The position numbers and the translations under genes were made by a program. From UBA7236 sp031372705 (GTDB taxonomy: Bacteria > Bacteroidota > Bacteroidia > Chitinophagales > BACL12): a stretch of DNA of 20,385 bases. Below, one piece after another: positions 1-7,115 of the stretch. Under the pieces are notes generated by a model. It had not been told where the DNA came from. It did not search any database and saw only the letters and a list, made by a program, of their open reading frames with translations. The DNA lies in the NCBI GenBank assembly GCA_031372705.1, contig JANMLV010000130.1, positions 1 through 20,385 on the forward strand. Direction: 5' to 3'. Positions within the stretch are counted from its first letter, which is position 1. The number at the start of each line of letters is the position of its first letter.

Positions 1-186
1 AATCTTGTTCAATGGCTGTTTAAATTATTTATTGCGCCCGCTTGGTGAGTCGAAGCATTGATACTTCTTTGCTATCGTAGCTTAAGTGTCGTAAGCTGCA
101 CTAGCGCAATGCAATGAGGCCGTTGACAAGGTTTGACATTGTTGCAATGCATTAACATTACTTCCAAGTTATAATTTAATTCGGTG

Positions 187-337
187 CTCTGCCGAATCTT
201 CGATTCGGAAGCGGGTTCTTGCGGATTGCATCCGCTTATAGATTTGTATTTATTGTATTAATTATTAATATGATGCAATTGGTTAATGTGTTATGTAAAA
301 ATTATTAATTCACGACTAAGAAGTTATTATGCAAATA
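187..337 (+). repeat. Dispersed intergenic repeat modules, copy A
   Basis: Module 1 (about 187-280) has two hairpins, CCGAATC-TTC-GATTCGG (192-208) and GCGGAT-TGC-ATCCGC (221-235), then an AT-rich tail ending in GCAATTGG. Module 2 (about 284-337) contains AAAATTATTAATTCACG. Both recur on the same strand at 11276-11485 but in the opposite order. No reading frame is shared between the copies, so these are non-coding repeats. Confidence 0.65.
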
Positions 338-350
338 CCCCTCCACGCCA

Positions 351-484
351 TGGTTGGTGTTTCTCACCGACCATTAATACGAAGCTACTATTGTCAATCT
401 TGGAAACAATTAGTGAATTAATTTTTACTCCGAATTAGATAAATGCTCTACGTCAAAATGGTGGTCGGTGAGAAACACCAACCA
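351..484. repeat. 23-bp perfect inverted repeat (351-373 / 462-484)
   Basis: The left arm starts TGGTTGGTGTTTCTC and the right arm is its exact reverse complement, with 88 bases between. The right arm continues into CGGCTTGCGGGTG, a motif that recurs with two differences at about 11348-11360 (CGGCTTACGGGTG). The arms could form a long hairpin or be termini of a small palindromic element. No coding sequence lies inside. Confidence 0.75.
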
Positions 485-672
485 CGGCTTGCGGGTGTAA
501 AGTGGTGAATTAGTTGGTTACTCCGAATGTCAACCTTATTCAAGCCTCAAATTTTGTTCAATTTTGCTCAATCTTGCTCAATGGCTGTTTAAATATTTTC
601 TCCTTGTTCAATGGCTGTTTAAATAAATTAATTAATGCTCAATCTTGTTAATCTCCATCCCTCCATCCACAC

Positions 673-707
673 AAAAAAAACGGCAGCTGTCAACAACAAC
701 TACCGTT
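673..707 (-). terminator. Intrinsic terminator of the Fe-S assembly gene
   Basis: On the minus strand a 12-bp stem (696-707 with 679-690, two G-U pairs) closes a five-base loop and is followed by a run of eight T. It lies about 20 bases past the stop codon of the gene at 729-1073. Confidence 0.85.
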
Positions 708-728
708 CAATATCTTATTTGTAATTAC

Positions 729-1073
729 TTACGCTTCAAAACTAGTTCCGCAACCGCAAGTTTTAACGGCATTCGGATTATTAAATGAAAATCCTCTGTT
801 GTTTAAACCATCAACAAAATCAATCTCCATTCCGGCTAAATACATACCATGACTTTTTTCCATGATAACATTTATGTCGCCAATTTGATATACCGAATCG
901 TTTTCTTTCTGCAAGTCAAAACCTAATATGTATGACATGCCGCTGCAACCGCCTCCCTTAACGCCAACTCTTAATCCATAATCGGCAGGAATGTTTTTGT
1001 CAACGATAATATGCTTAATCTCATTTACAGCACTTTCTGTAAGACTGATTGGTGATTCAATTAAAACTTCCAT
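729..1073 (-). CDS. IscA/SufA-type iron-sulfur cluster assembly protein
   Basis: This 114-residue protein is a full-length A-type carrier (HesB/IscA/SufA/ErpA family), cytoplasmic proteins that receive Fe-S clusters from a scaffold and pass them to apo-enzymes. The three conserved cluster-ligand cysteines are present: Cys43 in the GGGCSGMSY stretch, and Cys106 and Cys108 in the C-terminal TCGCGTSF motif. Length matches the family (about 105-120). The ATG at 1073 sits after an A-rich leader with no clear Shine-Dalgarno, as is usual in this phylum. A possible -7 box, TAACTTTG, lies at 1101-1094 on the minus strand. The gene has its own terminator and stands alone, with no isc or suf neighbours visible, so I cannot tell IscA, SufA and ErpA apart and give no symbol. 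Confidence 0.93.
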   Translation of the reverse strand: MEVLIESPISLTESAVNEIKHIIVDKNIPADYGLRVGVKGGGCSGMSYILGFDLQKENDSVYQIGDINVIMEKSHGMYLAGMEIDFVDGLNNRGFSFNNPNAVKTCGCGTSFEA

Positions 1074-1485
1074 AGTTTTTTATTATTTGTATGCAAAGTT
1101 AATAAACGCGTCTAAATAATATAAAGTTTCAAAACATTGTAATTCTCCTCAAAATTGTTGAAAACAGCACGTATGTCACAAATTGACGACATTTTTTCCA
1201 TATAAAAGTGACATAAATGGCAAAAAAGCCTGAAACTAATTGTCATTTTAGTGCAATTTTTGGCAAAGAGTTACTATGTAAACGACTCATTTTCAAGTTA
1301 ATATCTCGCGGATATCCCTAATAATGGGCATATTTTGCCACTTTAATTTGCTTGTTTTGTGACATTGTAATTTGTTGATTTTGTAGGCCATTCTTTTATT
1401 ATTCATGTAAAAAATTACATCTTTCATTTCCAATCCCCGGATGTTAAACACAAATAACAATTTTTTTAACACCTAAACCACACTT
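1074..1485. other. Divergent intergenic region between the Fe-S gene and the MopE-repeat gene
   Basis: This AT-rich region must hold both divergent promoters. It contains several occurrences of GTGACAT or its complement (1173-1180, about 1206-1212, 1359-1365). ATGTCACAAA (1173-1182) and TTTGTGACAT (1356-1365) form a 10-bp inverted pair. A weak -7-like TGATTTTG occurs at 1376-1383 on the plus strand. I see no gene. Confidence 0.5.
1094..1101 (-). promoter_or_regulatory. Candidate Bacteroidota -7 box (TAACTTTG) of the Fe-S gene
   Basis: The minus strand reads TAACTTTG, a full match to TANNTTTG, about 20 bases upstream of the start codon. No convincing -33 TTG is found at the standard spacing, so the call is tentative. 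Confidence 0.45.
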
Positions 1486-4329
1486 ATGAGAAAAAGAGGA
1501 TTACTCTCATCACTCATTGCGCTAGCCTTAGGACTAACAACGGCCAATGCGCAATTGTACAATTACACGACAGACCTTTCGGGGTCACCGGCTTCAGTAG
1601 CCGCAAACACTTCAGCATCTAATTTAGGACGCGTTAACGGTGCACTTGCTGCAACTGGCTGCCCTGATGGATTTAACTCCAATAGATTTGCTGAAGCAAC
1701 AACTTATTCCACCGCAAGACCTGCCATGGAATTTTCGATTACACCTAATGCAGGTTACCAATTAGATGTGACAGCACTTTCAGTAAATGCACGTCGCAAC
1801 AACAAAGGTCCTGTAAGCTGGCGTTTGGCTTATTCAACCGATGGCGGAACTACTTGGGTTGATAATGGAACAGACTACGCAGTTTCGGCTGTAGCTTGTG
1901 GAACTGCAAATACCCTTACTTGGGATATGGCAGATTTTTCAACTTACAACACATTAAAGGTGCGCATTTTTGCTTATGGTTCATTAAGCAGTCTTAATGG
2001 TGTTGCAACTGCTAAAAATGTTGTGCTTTCAGGTTCAGTTTCTTTTGCTGATGTTGATGGCGATGGATACGCATCTAATGTTGATTGCAACGATGCAAAT
2101 GCAGCAATTAATCCGGGCGCTTCTGAACTTTGCGATGGTATCGACAACAATTGCGATGGCAATATAGATGAAGGCGTTCAAAATACTTACTACGCTGATG
2201 CCGATGGCGACACTTATGGTGATGCCGGCAGCACTACTTTGGCTTGTTCCGTGCCTGCAGGTTATGTATCAGATGCTACAGATTGCAACGATGATGCCGC
2301 AGCATTCAATCCGGGTGCAGCAGAAGTTTGTAACGGATTAGATGATAATTGCGATGGTAATATTGATGAAGGATTAACTTTCACAACTTATTATGCTGAC
2401 GCTGATGGTGACACTTATGGTGATGCAGCTTCAACAGTTTCTACTTGCGATGGCGCTCCTGCAGGTTATGTATCAGATGCTACAGATTGCAACGATGCTG
2501 ATGCAGCAATTAACCCAAGCGCAACAGAAGTTTGTAATGGTATAGATGATAATTGCGATGGTAATATTGATGAAGGATTAACTTTCACAACTTATTATGC
2601 TGACGCTGATGGCGACACTTATGGTGATGCAGCCTCAACAGTTTCTACTTGCGACGGTGCTCCTGCAGGTTATGTATCAGATGCAACAGATTGCAATGAT
2701 GCTGACGCAGCTGTAAATCCGGGTGCAACAGAAGTTTGTAATGGAGTTGATGACAATTGCGATGGTAACATCGACGAAGGTGTTCAAACAACATTTTATG
2801 CTGATGCCGATGGCGATGGTTATGGAGATGCAGGTTCAACAACTATGGCATGCTCAGCTCCTGCAGGATATGTTTCAGATGCAACAGATTGTAATGATGC
2901 AGATGCAGCAGTAAATCCCGGTGCAACAGAAGTTTGTAACGGTATTGATGATAATTGCGATGGTAACATCGACGAAGGATTAACTTTCACTACTTATTAT
3001 GCTGATGCTGATGGCGACACTTATGGTGATGCTACTTCAACAGTTTCAACTTGCGATGGTGCTCCTGCAGGTTATGTATCAGATGCAACAGATTGCAACG
3101 ATGCAGACGCTTCAGTAAATCCCGGAGCAACAGAAGTTTGTAATGGTGTAGATGATAATTGCGATGGTAACATCGACGAAGGCGTTCAAACTACTTACTA
3201 TGCTGATGCAGATGGTGATGGTTACGGCGATGCAGGTTCAACAACTATGGCATGCTCAGCTCCTGAAGGATATGTAGCAGATGCAACAGATTGTAACGAT
3301 GCTGATGCTTCAGTAAATCCCGGTGCAGCAGAAGTTTGCAATGGAGTTGATGACAATTGCGATGGTAATATCGACGAAGGTGTATTGGTTACATTCTATG
3401 CCGATGCCGATGGCGATACTTATGGTGATGGTGCAAATTCAACAGATGCATGTTCAGCACCTTCAGGTTACGTATCAAACAGCACAGATTGTAATGATGC
3501 ATCAGCAACAGTTTACCCGGGTGCACCTGAAATTTGTGGTAACGGTATAGATGAAGATTGTGATGGAACAATTGATGTAATTTCAACAATTGCAGCCGGT
3601 GGCCCTACAACAATCTGCTCAGGTGGAAGTGTTATACTTACTTGCACAACAGGTGGAACAGGATTAGCATACCAGTGGGTTAAAAATGGGGTGAATATTG
3701 TTGGCGCAACAAGCTCAACATTAAATGTAACATCACAAGGTAACTATAGATGTGTAGTTACAAAACCTAGTTGTTCAAGCACTTCATCAATTATTACTGT
3801 AACAGTAAATATTACCCCAAGTGCTTCTATCGGAACACCTGATGGAACAGATCTTTGCGGTAAATCTAATGTTCGCTTAAAAGCTAACAACGGAGTTGGT
3901 TTAACTTACCAGTGGTATTTGAACGGTTCTGCAATTGGTGGTGCTACTTCTAGCCTTTATTATGCTACAGTAGTTGGTAATTACCAGGTTGTAGTTACCA
4001 CAGCAGCGGGTTGCAGCAAAACATCTGCTATTACAACAGTTATTTCCAGCTGTCGTATGGCTGAAGGTGCAATTGCATCTATAGATGCAATGCCTAACCC
4101 TTCGAATGGTAATTTCGAACTCAATGTAAATATGGGAACAGATGTTAATGGTAACGCTAACATTACTGTAATCAACATTGCAGGTCAGGTTGTAGCTCAA
4201 ATGAACGGCAATTTAGCAAACGGTCAAATGAACGTATCAGTAAGCATACCGCAGGTAGCGGGCGTTTACATGGTTGTTATTGAAGCCGATGGTGCTCAGT
4301 TCACCGAGCAAATTATGGTTACTGAATAA
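1486..4329 (+). CDS. Secreted T9SS cargo protein with eight MopE-like metal-binding-type repeats and two Ig-like domains
   Basis: The 947-residue protein starts with a Sec signal peptide (about residues 1-22, hydrophobic core then TANAQ). Residues 24-186 look like a beta-sandwich domain of unknown role. Residues 187-697 hold eight tandem repeats, each with ADADGD-Y-GD, TDCND, NPGA-EVCNG and DDNCDGNIDEG motifs, resembling the putative metal-binding motif named after MopE (PF11617). Each full repeat has four cysteines and many Asp, suggesting disulfides and Ca2+ or other metal binding, which is inferred. About 700-778 and 779-855 are Ig-like domains with the YQW core. Residues 866-947 form a type A T9SS sorting domain (PNPSNG at 870-875), so the protein is probably exported across the outer membrane and surface-anchored or released. 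It is monocistronic, with a terminator at 4354-4385. The biological role, perhaps adhesion or matrix, is not shown. Confidence 0.88.
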   Translation: MRKRGLLSSLIALALGLTTANAQLYNYTTDLSGSPASVAANTSASNLGRVNGALAATGCPDGFNSNRFAEATTYSTARPAMEFSITPNAGYQLDVTALSVNARRNNKGPVSWRLAYSTDGGTTWVDNGTDYAVSAVACGTANTLTWDMADFSTYNTLKVRIFAYGSLSSLNGVATAKNVVLSGSVSFADVDGDGYASNVDCNDANAAINPGASELCDGIDNNCDGNIDEGVQNTYYADADGDTYGDAGSTTLACSVPAGYVSDATDCNDDAAAFNPGAAEVCNGLDDNCDGNIDEGLTFTTYYADADGDTYGDAASTVSTCDGAPAGYVSDATDCNDADAAINPSATEVCNGIDDNCDGNIDEGLTFTTYYADADGDTYGDAASTVSTCDGAPAGYVSDATDCNDADAAVNPGATEVCNGVDDNCDGNIDEGVQTTFYADADGDGYGDAGSTTMACSAPAGYVSDATDCNDADAAVNPGATEVCNGIDDNCDGNIDEGLTFTTYYADADGDTYGDATSTVSTCDGAPAGYVSDATDCNDADASVNPGATEVCNGVDDNCDGNIDEGVQTTYYADADGDGYGDAGSTTMACSAPEGYVADATDCNDADASVNPGAAEVCNGVDDNCDGNIDEGVLVTFYADADGDTYGDGANSTDACSAPSGYVSNSTDCNDASATVYPGAPEICGNGIDEDCDGTIDVISTIAAGGPTTICSGGSVILTCTTGGTGLAYQWVKNGVNIVGATSSTLNVTSQGNYRCVVTKPSCSSTSSIITVTVNITPSASIGTPDGTDLCGKSNVRLKANNGVGLTYQWYLNGSAIGGATSSLYYATVVGNYQVVVTTAAGCSKTSAITTVISSCRMAEGAIASIDAMPNPSNGNFELNVNMGTDVNGNANITVINIAGQVVAQMNGNLANGQMNVSVSIPQVAGVYMVVIEADGAQFTEQIMVTE
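2044..3576 (+). repeat. Eight-unit in-frame tandem repeat (198/204-bp units)
   Basis: Units begin at 2044 (short), 2176, 2374, 2578, 2782, 2980, 3184 and 3382. Two types exist: a 204-bp type (68 residues, LTFTTYY start with STCDGAPAGYV) at 2374, 2578 and 2980, and a 198-bp type (66 residues, VQ start with ACSAPAGYV or close variants) at 2176, 2782 and 3184. The last unit is diverged. The pair 2578-2979 matches the pair 2980-3381 at all but eight of 134 residues, so the latest expansion copied a 402-bp dimer. Confidence 0.92.
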
Positions 4330-4353
4330 TTAATAATAACATTTAGTCACAAG

Positions 4354-4385
4354 GAGGCTGCTTGAATAAGGCAGCCTCTTTTTTT
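4354..4385 (+). terminator. Intrinsic terminator of the MopE-repeat gene
   Basis: An eight-bp perfect stem, GAGGCTGC with GCAGCCTC, has a nine-base loop and is followed by seven T. It starts 25 bases after the stop codon. Confidence 0.92.
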
Positions 4386-4722
4386 ATGGCTGATTATCGC
4401 TATAATGCGCAATTAAGCTAACAATTGCGTTAAACCCGGTATGACTTAACAAAAGCCTATTTCAGTTCCTATTAAATCACTTTTTAAGGCGTAAACTATT
4501 CAGGGTTGGTGCATCCAAAATCAATATCCGGGTTGAAATACTTATTTCTATGGATTTAGTTCGGTAAAATTTGCTGTACACATATCATTTTTGCAGCTTT
4601 ACCCGTTCTTAACCCAATACTGCCAAAACGAGTAAGTATTTTAAATATAAAATAAATTTTTACCCGAAGTATTGGTATTATTATTCTTAATTTTATTTTT
4701 GCAACCCTCCTAAAAAGATATC
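4386..4722. other. Intergenic region with a short hairpin and the promoter of the next gene
   Basis: No gene is visible. A hairpin CGCAATT/AATTGCG lies at 4408-4429. CCAATACT (4614-4621) and AGTATTGG (4668-4675) form an 8-bp inverted pair, the right arm of which overlaps the candidate -33 TTG of the promoter at 4672-4701. This could be an operator but is short. Confidence 0.45.
4672..4701 (+). promoter_or_regulatory. Bacteroidota-type promoter, TTG-N19-TATTTTTG
   Basis: TTG at 4672-4674 and TATTTTTG at 4694-4701 are separated by 19 bases. This fits the published TTG / TANNTTTG consensus for the phylum's primary sigma factor at its preferred spacing. Predicted transcription starts near 4708, giving a leader of roughly 15 bases before the ATG at 4723. 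Confidence 0.75.
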
Positions 4723-5253
4723 ATGGACTCAGCTTGGCAAATTGTTGGATATATTATCCCCGCTTTAGTAGTTTTTTTAACTACTTATATGGTAATTCGC
4801 GCATTTTTAGACCGCGAGCAAAAGCAGCGTGCCATGGAGTTTAGGCAATCTTATTTGCGCGAATCGCTCCCTATTCGCTTACAGGCGTTTGAGCGCTTAA
4901 CATTGTTTTTGGAGCGCATTGCACTCAATAATTTACTACCGCGCGTACGCAAGCAGGAAATGACGGTAGCCGATTTTCGAACGGCACTTATTAATAATAT
5001 CCGCATGGAATATGAGCATAATCTTAGTCAGCAGGTATATTTAACTGCCGAAACATGGGGAATGGTTAGAACAGCGAAAGAAGAAACTATAAGTGTTATT
5101 AACCGCAACACCATGACCTTGCAGCCCGATTTACCAAGTATAGAGTTGCACAAAAAAATTATCAGCGAACTAGCCGATAGCGATGATGATGCAATTACCC
5201 AAAAGGTTTTGGTTCAGCTCAAAAAAGAGGTTATGATGCTTTACGGCAAATAA
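4723..5253 (+). CDS. Conserved Bacteroidota membrane-anchored protein of unknown function
   Basis: The 176-residue protein has one N-terminal transmembrane segment (about residues 7-27, hydrophobic, then basic RAFLDREQKQR) and a long, mostly helical, charged cytoplasmic-type domain containing RQSYLRESLPIRLQAFERL and NNLLPRV stretches. It resembles a widespread uncharacterised Bacteroidota family (I believe now catalogued as a DUF, possibly DUF7935, but cannot confirm that name). No catalytic motif is visible. A good promoter lies just upstream, and the gap to the next gene is 78 bases with no terminator, so read-through into the nucleotidase pair is possible. Existence as a gene is near certain; function is unknown. 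Confidence 0.82.
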   Translation: MDSAWQIVGYIIPALVVFLTTYMVIRAFLDREQKQRAMEFRQSYLRESLPIRLQAFERLTLFLERIALNNLLPRVRKQEMTVADFRTALINNIRMEYEHNLSQQVYLTAETWGMVRTAKEETISVINRNTMTLQPDLPSIELHKKIISELADSDDDAITQKVLVQLKKEVMMLYGK

Positions 5254-5331
5254 TCTCAAGTTAATTTGTGTTCCCTTTTAGCATTTAATTAATTTATTCA
5301 GCGGTCAGCACGCTTTGATACCTCCATTATT

Positions 5332-6114
5332 GTGTTTACTAAAATAAAACAATACCCGTTTGCTTTACAAAGGAATTTATCCATTGCGATAGTTTTCAGT
5401 GTATTGCTAATAAATGCATCTTGCAGTTATCAATATGCTGTTTCAGAGCAAGCTGCAACCCAAGTGAGGGTGATGGAAGTTGCGCCTGATTCGGCAACGG
5501 CTGCAATCATCTCTCCATATAAATCTGCCATCGACGGTGAAATGAATACAGTAATAGCAGAATTAGCAGTCGACTTACGCAAAGCAAAACCCGAATCGCC
5601 ACTAGGCAATTTTATTTGTGATGCAATTGTTAAGCAAGGCGAAATAGTAACCGGGAAAAAAATTGATTTTGGTGCATATAATTATGGCGGAATAAGGCAA
5701 GATGTTTTGAGTGCAGGGCCAATTACAAAAGGAAAAATTTACGAGTTATTACCCTTCGAAAATTTTGGTGCTATTGTAACGTTAGATGGACCTGCTACCA
5801 AATTGTTAATCGAAAAAATTATTGCAGAGGAAGGCTGGCCTATTTCGGGCGGATTAAAAATTGTAGTAAAAAATAACATTCCTGAAACGATATTAATAAA
5901 TAATGCTCCATTTGATATAACCAAAACTTACACGGTAATTATGAATGATTATATGGCAGGTGGCGGCGACAATTCTAATTTTTTACAAGGGCAGCAAGTT
6001 GAAATATTAGGCGCTACTATACGAGATATGATGCTTGATTATTTAGCTGCTGAAACAATTGCAGGAAGAAAAATTTCAGCAAAAAATGAAGGGAGGATAG
6101 TTTATGCAGACTAG
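5332..6114 (+). CDS. 5'-nucleotidase C-terminal (substrate-binding) domain lipoprotein
   Basis: The 260-residue protein matches the C-terminal domain of UshA-type 5'-nucleotidases, which binds the nucleotide base. Family-like stretches are PLGNFICDAI (90-99), NYGGIRQDV (117-125), YELLPFENF (137-145) and MNDYMAGGGDN (204-214). A signal peptide of about 30 residues ends in INASC, so Cys31 is probably lipidated, although Asn at -3 is not ideal for a lipobox. It starts at GTG; no ATG upstream in frame gives a better signal peptide. The metallophosphatase domain that normally precedes this domain in the same chain is absent and is encoded by the next gene, which overlaps by 11 bases. The two products probably form one periplasmic or envelope nucleotidase (inferred). 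Confidence 0.88.
   Translation: MFTKIKQYPFALQRNLSIAIVFSVLLINASCSYQYAVSEQAATQVRVMEVAPDSATAAIISPYKSAIDGEMNTVIAELAVDLRKAKPESPLGNFICDAIVKQGEIVTGKKIDFGAYNYGGIRQDVLSAGPITKGKIYELLPFENFGAIVTLDGPATKLLIEKIIAEEGWPISGGLKIVVKNNIPETILINNAPFDITKTYTVIMNDYMAGGGDNSNFLQGQQVEILGATIRDMMLDYLAAETIAGRKISAKNEGRIVYAD
6091..6096 (+). promoter_or_regulatory. Shine-Dalgarno GGGAGG for the metallophosphatase gene
   Basis: GGGAGG lies inside the end of the upstream gene, seven bases before the ATG at 6104. Such a clear site is unusual among the genes of this window and supports this start and coupled translation. Confidence 0.7.
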
Positions 6115-7036
6115 AAGGTCCTTTATAAAAAAGTTTGCAGTTGGAAGCGTTCTAGCAAGTGCAGGTTCATTTCCGCTGCAGTCGTTTGCAGCCGGCGCAA
6201 TTGAAAAACTAGTTATATTACATTCAAATGATGTGCATAGTCGTATAGATCCATTTCCGGATAATGATAAAAAATTTCCCGGATTAGGTGGCATGGCAAA
6301 CAAGGCAGCAATAATTAAAAAGATAAGAGCCGAAGAAGATAATGTGTTATTACTTGATGCCGGCGATATATTTCAAGGAACACCATATTTTAATTTTTAC
6401 CATGGTGAACTTGAAATGAAACTTATGAGTGAAATGCAATATGATGCTGCCACAATGGGTAATCATGATTTTGATGATGGTGTTGATGGCTTCGATAAGC
6501 AATTGGTGCATGCAACATTTCCAATAATAGTTTCCAATTATGATTTTACAGGCACTGAACTTGAGCATAAGATTTTGAAATACAAGACCTTTCAAAAGAA
6601 AAATATTAAAGTAGGTGTTTTTGGTTTGGGGATTGAATTAAAAGGATTGGTTCCGGAAAAATTGTATGGCAAAATAATTTATCAGGACCCTGTTCAAAAA
6701 GCCAAGGAAATGGTTAAGATGTTAAGAGACGACGAAAAATGTGATTATATCATTTGTCTTTCTCATTTAGGCTACCAATATAAAGACGATAAAATTTCAG
6801 ATGTGGCATTGGCACAACAAACTGAAGGTATCGATTTGATTTTGGGAGGTCATACCCATACCTTTTTAGACGCCCCTGTAAAATACAAAAATCTTGCCGA
6901 CAATGAAGTGTTGATTAATCAGGTAGGTTGGGCAGGGGTGTGGCTTGGGAGGTTTGATATTTATTTTGAGAAGAAAAGAACAAAAAAATGGCATTCTGGT
7001 AAACCTGTCAAGGTTTCGAAAAAAACAAGCAAATAA
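6104..7036 (+). CDS. 5'-nucleotidase metallophosphoesterase domain protein, Tat-exported
   Basis: The 310-residue protein is the catalytic half of a UshA-type 5'-nucleotidase, a calcineurin-like phosphoesterase that removes phosphate from nucleotides or related phosphoesters. The di-metal site motifs are all present: NDVH (42-45), DAGD (85-88), GNHD (119-122), SH (220-221) and GGHTH (248-252). The N-terminus MQTRRSFIKK followed by a hydrophobic stretch to about residue 30 is a twin-arginine signal, so it is likely exported folded. It stops after the metallophosphatase domain with a basic tail; the usual C-terminal domain is supplied by the overlapping upstream gene. Substrate specificity is not readable. 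No terminator is evident before dnaA. Confidence 0.9.
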   Translation: MQTRRSFIKKFAVGSVLASAGSFPLQSFAAGAIEKLVILHSNDVHSRIDPFPDNDKKFPGLGGMANKAAIIKKIRAEEDNVLLLDAGDIFQGTPYFNFYHGELEMKLMSEMQYDAATMGNHDFDDGVDGFDKQLVHATFPIIVSNYDFTGTELEHKILKYKTFQKKNIKVGVFGLGIELKGLVPEKLYGKIIYQDPVQKAKEMVKMLRDDEKCDYIICLSHLGYQYKDDKISDVALAQQTEGIDLILGGHTHTFLDAPVKYKNLADNEVLINQVGWAGVWLGRFDIYFEKKRTKKWHSGKPVKVSKKTSK

Positions 7037-7115
7037 AAATTTTTTTTAGAGAAATTTTTTTCACACCTTCGTCATTCCGATGTGAATAAAATATTATTAA
7101 ATTCTAAATTCTGAG

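Larger units (their letters stand above)
5..624 (+). repeat. Three copies of a 21-bp direct repeat (5-25, 574-594, 604-624)
   Basis: Each copy reads TTG, then T or C, then TCAATGGCTGTTTAAAT. Copies two and three are 30 bp apart. Copy one is at the left window edge, about 569 bp upstream of copy two. With the flanking AATC included, copies one and two match over 25 bp with one mismatch, so they bracket the structured segment between them as direct repeats. The array may continue beyond the left edge. Confidence 0.7.
1..728. other. Repeat-rich non-coding region
   Basis: I see no credible coding sequence here. The stretch is AT-rich and packed with short repeats and hairpins. It holds a multi-branched inverted-repeat segment at about 31-110, two hairpins at 192-208 and 221-235, a 23-bp perfect inverted repeat (351-373 and 462-484), three copies of a 21-bp repeat with core CAATGGCTGTTTAAAT (5-25, 574-594, 604-624), and the terminator of the Fe-S gene at 673-707. 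Parts of it recur at 11276-11485. It could be a decayed mobile or structured intergenic element, but no transposase or RNA family is recognisable. Confidence 0.6.

Noticed and set aside
1..624. CRISPR array
   Set aside because: Only three copies of a 21-bp repeat at unequal spacing (569 and 30 bp), with no uniform spacers and no cas genes.
1974..4200. Several open frames on both strands overlapping the MopE-repeat gene (e.g. 2645-2842 minus, 2723-2914 plus, 3323-3550 plus, 3901-4200 minus)
   Set aside because: They are other-frame readings of the same tandem repeat, rich in Met/His/Gln runs with no family features. The main frame has a signal peptide and known domains.
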